A DNA stretch of 64,000 nt from contig CM036244.1 of assembly GCA_020698575.1 (NCBI GenBank), positions 9,022,034 to 9,086,033 of the forward strand, given 5' to 3'. The notes under the pieces are model-generated. The model saw only the letters and a program-made list of their open reading frames with translations. It did not search any database and was not told the DNA's origin. The position numbers and the translations under genes were made by a program. Origin of the DNA: Bostrychus sinensis. Its lineage: Eukaryota > Chordata > Actinopteri > Gobiiformes > Eleotridae. This document shows positions 59,080 to 64,000 of this stretch, piece after piece; the stretch's first letter is position 1; the number at the start of each line of letters is the position of its first letter.

Positions 59080-61225
59080 ATAAAAAGAAAATGGGTTTGA
59101 AATAAAATACAGTTATATACTTGTTTAAAAATATTAGTTTAAAACATTTTTTAGCCATAATGGTCAATGCTTTTGTAAGGTTTTTATAGAAATGTTTGGA
59201 AAAAAATAGAGGGAAGTTCTATAGTTGGGGGTCCGAGTGGGATTTTTGGAAATTTAAGGTGGCCTTTTTAGGAATGGCTGCTATAGAGGCTTCAGTTTGG
59301 ACAGACTGGCAGATATCAGAGTAACATGAGCTTCAATTTAATTTAATTTTAAGATATTTTAGTGTCATGATTATGTGTAAGTGAAAACCATTTTAATAAA
59401 TCACTAAGTCACGCAAAAGCAGCGACTATTCTCGAGTCTAAAGCCAGAAATATGAAGTGATGATGTTGCATTTTATTAACCAGCATTGCACAAAATGTAC
59501 AAAGTAATAAAATAATGCCATCACCATATATTTATTTCCATTTTTAAGCCTCCAAAAGAGTTAAGGGGTTTGGTGTACAAAGATGAATCCACCTGGTAAC
59601 AACAACAGAATGAAAATTAAAAATGAGAAAGGCTTCGTGCAACTTAAGCTTTTCTGCATAATGCAGCATTATATGAGCCTTTAGCAGCCACTTTGGGATT
59701 TTACCCACTGTCAAATTATGTCAAAATGCTGTAAATGTTTGTAAATTCTGGCTCTCTGCAGTTGAGAAAGGTCTGCACTCAGCTCAGAGCAGCAGAGGAA
59801 AATCCTTGAGTACAGAGATAAGGCCGAGGAAGTCCCCTCTGACTGTGAGTCTTTTATTGTGGTTAATGTTGAGAACAGGCCGATAATGTTTATCTGATGT
59901 GGCGTGAGATGTGACATAACTTACTTATTATCTAAAGTGGGAATCACAGTGACATAGAGCTGTTAATTACACCACACACATCAATTGTTTTGTCCTTGCG
60001 TAGTTGTCAGTGTGTGGTCCTCTCGTGTGGCAAAGTTCACAGCTTCGAGGAATATGACATTAAAACATAAGCACCAATAGTAATTAATGCAGATGAGAAA
60101 AGAAACAGTGTTGAATCCTTTCCACAGGCTTTAAGTAGCTACGGTAGCCCTGCAGGGACATGAGGTGGTCTATAAAATAAAAATAAAACTCAATGCAGAT
60201 GAAAGGAGAAGTTTGAAATTTAACACACTATCATTTTACTTCACAAATGTCCCGAGCCTACAGGCATTGTCAAACTTTTTCATGGCACATATACATACTT
60301 AGTTTTTCACATTGCTTAAAAAACCAACACCCAACTTCCTGGTCTGGGATTAGCCTAATTTAGTTAAAGCCTAATTTCTTCAATTAAATGCCCCTTTAAG
60401 GACATTGCAGAAGTGAAAGGGGCTCCATTCTCTGTGATTATTAGTGTTTTTAGCATCTGCAGAGTCTCCACAGTCAGTATTTAACCCTCAGGCCCTCCTA
60501 AAAAATATATTACATTCTTCCACCTAACGTCCTTTTAGGTCACTGCGTCCCATTTAAAAATATAGAACATGAAGAAAAAAACTAGCATTACCCTCTGTCC
60601 TCATCATACAGAGCAAAGGTTAATTCATTTTCATATTTTTACCCCTCAATGCCAGTTTGTTTACATAATTCCACATGTTTGTAAATAAAACATGTGTTAT
60701 TTACATGTTTAAAGAGGCAAAGTGTTTTTTGTTTGTGCAGGGATTACCTGTCTCCAACAGGTCACTGATTAGCTCTAACACTGGTTTTGATACATTTTTA
60801 CTTTTTATGCCATTTCACTAAACAGAAACTCAGGTTCTTCCTCTGGTCTACAGTTACTGTTATCTAATTGGAATTGTAAGGAATTATTTCCCACAATGCA
60901 ATGAGAAAATGGAGGATCTTTTTTTTTTGTTTTTGTTTTTTTTGTTGTTTTTTTTTGTTTGTTTTTTTCCCTCTGTCTGACAGGGTTACAGAGGAATTGA
61001 CATGATTTAACATTTCTGTATTGCAGTGGCAGTAAAATATAAATAAGTGATTTTAATCTAAGTCACTGGGACCAAAAAGAACTTTAAGAAGAGTGTGAAT
61101 CTTTTATCTGGACAGTAGAAAATTTTGTTTGTTTTCAGTTGAAAGATGTTCATTATAAAGAAATGTCAAATATCATCAGCCTAGCATAAAAAATACCAAA
61201 ATAAGTGCAGAAGATGTGATGAAAA
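59080..61225. other. Non-coding stretch, no gene seen
   Basis: 60130-60165 carries 'agctacggtagccctgcagg', a fragment of the repeat at 51165 and 54175. 60918-60970 is a T-rich run with G interruptions. No exon recognised. Confidence 0.45.
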
Positions 61226-61261
61226 GGTTTTAAAAAGCTTCCAGAAAGGCCTCAGGCCCTC

Positions 61262-61535
61262 ACTGGGTGCTGGCAGTAGCATTAGCCACAGTGCGGTGCT
61301 TGGGGGCATTTTTGACATCGTCCAATATTATCATCCTGCCCTTCTTGAAGCCATAAATATAACTTGTAAAGTAAAATGCATGTACTCAATGAGCTTTTTG
61401 GTCTGAAAATGTTGTGATGACCCAGTTAAACTTGTTGGTGATGTATTTTTGGGTCCTGAGCCAGTGCTTGGACACCGCTACTATCATAATATTGAAAAAC
61501 ATAACATTGGCCACTGTCCTCTGTTTAATTAGATT
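61262..61535 (-). pseudogene. Broken coding-like frame, unidentified
   Basis: On the minus strand one frame runs about 90 codons after 'ttaaacag' with a single in-frame TGA. The first part reads VSKHWLRTQKYITNKFNWVI and on to TTFSDQKAH; after the stop it continues YIYGFKKGRMIILDDVKNAP and closes with TVANATASTQ and TGA. The residue mix looks protein-like rather than repeat-like. I do not recognise it. It could be a decayed gene piece, a retrocopy or chance. A LINE-tail-like sequence ('agattcaactttattgttcc') abuts its upstream side, which hints at retrotransposition. Confidence 0.3.
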
Positions 61536-61580
61536 AGATTCAACTTTATTGTTCCACAAATACAAGGCAACGAAACGCAG
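61533..61580 (+). repeat. Retroelement tail fragment
   Basis: 'agattcaactttattgttcc' followed by 'aaatacaaggcaacgaaac' is a common fish retroelement end. Confidence 0.5.
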
Positions 61581-61619
61581 CAGCCTGAGAAATGTAAAGT
61601 GCATTTATTTAAACAGAAG

Positions 61620-62285
61620 TCTTTAAACAGGTATGAGGTAAACACAGGGGTTACACAGAGGACACTGCCATCAGCATCCTCAGCACAGAGACCAGTTTAG
61701 GTCCCGGGACAGGACCTAGGACAGGGGCGTGGTGGGACAGGCCTGAGTTGAGAACATTATAACAGCGGTGGGACGGTTCCTCTGACTCAACCACATTCCT
61801 GTCCAATAGATTTACAACCTTCCCCCCTCCCCTCCCTCCGCTCCCCGGTCCCGAACAGGCCCCGAGTCGCGTCCAATAATTACAGTCATCCAGCGCAGCA
61901 TTCCTGGCCCGCAAACACAGGTTCGCCAAGGGCCGCGCTAAGTGCCGGGTGCTGCCTGCTGACAAATGACTTCCTTTGAACAGATATTTGGTGAACGAGG
62001 GCACAGAGTCGCGGTGTCTGAGCGGGCCGGGGCTTTTGTTTGCCGAAAGGAGAGGAGGAGCAACGGCGTGTTTGTGTGGCTCATGTTTTGGTGTTGTTGT
62101 CTTAATGTTAAAGTGTTAAAATTAAAATGTGGGAAGCATATTGTGAAGAGTGGAAATATAAAACCAGCTGGCGACAGTGGTTTGTTGCAGATGTCAGAGA
62201 GAAAGATGCCACACTAGAGTTATTGTCTTGGTTCAAATGTTCATTAGTTTGTGTTATGGGTTTGGTTTTGGCAGTTTATAGCAAG
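61620..62285. other. GC-richer non-coding stretch
   Basis: 61680-62060 is clearly richer in C+G than its surroundings, with several CpG. Frames exist on both strands but have no known domain or splice context. Regulatory sequence is possible. Confidence 0.35.
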
Positions 62286-62289
62286 GTTT

Positions 62290-62600
62290 CCATGGTTTAT
62301 TGCTTTTAAAATCAAGTTCAAGATATAAAAATATGCCTTAAAATTAACAAAATAAAATATAAAAATTCTATAAAAATTTTTTACAATATATTCCAAAATT
62401 AAACAAAAAATTCTAAGTTGATAATAAATGTACTACAAGAAAAAAAAATCTAAAATAATAATCCTCATATGAATAACTCCCCTTTTAAAATATCTATTAA
62501 ATCAAGTCATGTTTTTAGAAATTAGCTAAGTTAGTTTTTAGCATTATGAAAAGATAGGAAATATTATTATTATTATTATTATTATTTATTGAAAGGAATG
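62290..62600. repeat. AT-rich hAT-relic body with (ATT)n
   Basis: 'atgaataactccccttttaa' and the AT-rich text before it match the body of the element at 34975-35550. (ATT)n lies at about 62564-62586. Confidence 0.45.
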
Positions 62601-62604
62601 GAGA

Positions 62605-62885
62605 AAGGAGAGTTACTGTGTTGGTTAAAATAATTTAAGTTTGTATTATGTGTTTGGTTTTGGGAGTTGATAGCAAGGTTCCCACGGTGCTTGCAAATGC
62701 AGTCAATTCAAGAACTTTGTTGTGACTATGGCAAGGAGTTTAAAAGCTGAAATGAGGTTTGGGTGAAATGCCAGATGTCTCAGGTGTCTGACTCAAAAGT
62801 TTGCTTACCGAATGAAATAAAAAAATAAATGAAAAGAATGCAATGCTGACAGAAGGCATTTTTGAAACAGCGTGTTTTGTATGAA
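62605..62885. other. Non-coding stretch, no gene seen
   Basis: 'ggttttgggagttgatagca' at about 62655 echoes 'ggttttggcagtttatagca' at about 62262, so a short segment seems duplicated about 390 bp apart. Confidence 0.45.
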
Positions 62886-62889
62886 ATAT

Positions 62890-63355
62890 TAAAGTTCCTT
62901 TATTCTGCTTTTTTCAGGTTTGAAATAGATTTGAACAGCTTTTCATTAGTGTTTCATGTTTTATTCCTTGAAATAATAAATATGTATGGGGAGCTGTTAC
63001 TTTAACCTTGCAGAGAATGCTTGGATTGTCGCCCCCTGCTGGCAGCGGTGGGGACTGGACAGAGCATAAAAAAACTATTTAGCCCAGCTATTAGCAACAT
63101 GACACTAACAGACAGAGAAATGAGCTGACTGCCTCATAGTGATGGCAAATTAAATGATCAGAATGAGTCCGGTGCTTCCTGGTTTCACGTGACTGCGTAG
63201 AGCCGTGAGGCCGAGCATTTTCACCTCTTGAGGAGGGCAGCGCCTCAGAATACAGGATTACTCAAACATGTGAATGAAACAAAATTCTACTCCAGGTCAG
63301 TTTTTGACATGGAAACATCATTATAAAAGCTCAAAAAAGTTGATTTAGCAGAATA
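62890..63355. mobile_element. T1-family TTAA MITE
   Basis: The left end 'agttcctttattctgctttt' follows TTAA-like sequence. Internal 'cgccccctgctggcagcggt' and the right end 'agttgatttagcagaatagg' match 16710-17197 in the same orientation. Confidence 0.65.
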
Positions 63356-63359
63356 GGGA

Positions 63360-63568
63360 TAATAAGGAAATCATGACTAGACTTTTTAAATATTTTTATT
63401 TGGTCACAACACATTTTTATTTCTAAAAGGAAAATGCTTCTGACAGTGTAAACCTCTGTCAGAAGGAAGACTATAACATTATTGAGCTACATTTATGTTC
63501 TTGTGATACAGATATGGCACTGACATTGCGATAATGATCAATTTGGAATATAGTGTGCAGCCCTAACA
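63360..63568 (+). mobile_element. hAT MITE, right half
   Basis: 'tttatttggtcacaacacat', 'aacctctgtcagaaggaaga' and the end 'tagtgtgcagccctaacagc' match the right half of 25911-26349. The left half is absent. Confidence 0.7.
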
Positions 63569-63569
63569 G

Positions 63570-64000
63570 CGTACAATACAAAAAAAAAATATTTGTAGTT
63601 TAAATTGTATTTTTTGCTATTATTGATGTGCTTTTTTTTATCAAACTTCTATAGGCTACTTCAGTGGTTCAGTAGTGCCCCCCTGGTGGGCCGCGAAGGT
63701 ACTGCAGGGGGGCCGCCAGAGTTTTGAAATTAATTACAATTAGGTACTTGTTTAAAAATATTACTTTGAGGCAATTTTTCAGGGTAGCTCCAGGTTTTGT
63801 CTTGTAAAATTTAAGACCTTTTTAGGACTTTTTAATGCCACTTAGAGCGAAATTTAATGCCCGCACTCTCAACATTGAATTCTACAGTAAAGAGTTATTT
63901 GTACTAATCTCTGAAACACAAGGGTTTTATTTTAAAAGTCTAACACAGATGAAAGAACTCCAGAGCTGCATTCAAAACAATATGAAAAATGAATAATACA
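63570..64000. other. Non-coding end of window with a hAT fragment
   Basis: 63655-63725 ('agtgcccccctggtgggccg' then 'tgcaggggggccgccag') looks like a hAT-type end. The remaining sequence has no recognised feature. Confidence 0.4.

Overview
This is vertebrate nuclear DNA, almost certainly from a ray-finned (teleost) fish. It is AT-rich and intron/intergenic-like, with no operon-like gene packing. It is loaded with teleost-style interspersed repeats: tRNA-derived SINEs, hAT and Tc1/mariner relatives, TTAA-flanked MITEs, and LINE tails ending in (TATC)n. It also holds many minisatellites and microsatellites. The species cannot be named from the sequence. No complete protein-coding gene lies inside the window. 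Most long open frames are translations of tandem repeats. I see no bacterial-type system, CRISPR array, rRNA or functional tRNA gene. || Coding content. Two internal exons are supported. (1) 48344-48470 (+) is a 127-bp exon of a TCF/LEF transcription factor, best matched to tcf7, with a clean acceptor and donor; neither neighbouring exon was found, so it sits between very long introns. (2) 24839-24973 (-) is a 135-bp, phase-0 exon with good splice sites, from a gene I do not recognise. Broken coding remnants are a hAT transposase start (24410-24481, -), a LINE reverse-transcriptase tail (35976-36240, +), a Tc1/mariner relic (36803-37463) and an unidentified frame with one stop at 61262-61535 (-). 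|| Layout. 1-8 kb: SINE and MITE fragments and two large 11-bp minisatellites of opposite orientation. 8-21 kb: SINEs, TTAA MITEs and hAT fragments between plain AT-rich stretches. 21.9-24.7 kb: a tandem repeat, a foldback element, then a hAT element with a perfect 8-bp target duplication that carries a large GC-rich minisatellite. 24.8 kb: the minus-strand exon. 25.9-29.8 kb: a hAT MITE, (AAT)n/(ATT)n hairpins and a 1.2-kb trinucleotide tract that switches polarity. 30-43.5 kb: LINE, Tc1-like, SINE and MITE relics with possible non-coding regulatory blocks. 44.5-54.7 kb: three more minisatellites, the tcf7 exon, MITEs and a ~520-bp repeat present twice. 55-64 kb: mostly featureless AT-rich DNA with MITE fragments and the broken frame. 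|| Taken together, the window looks like intron and intergenic DNA around a teleost tcf7 locus. Its striking features are transposon biology and tandem-repeat growth rather than a new gene system.
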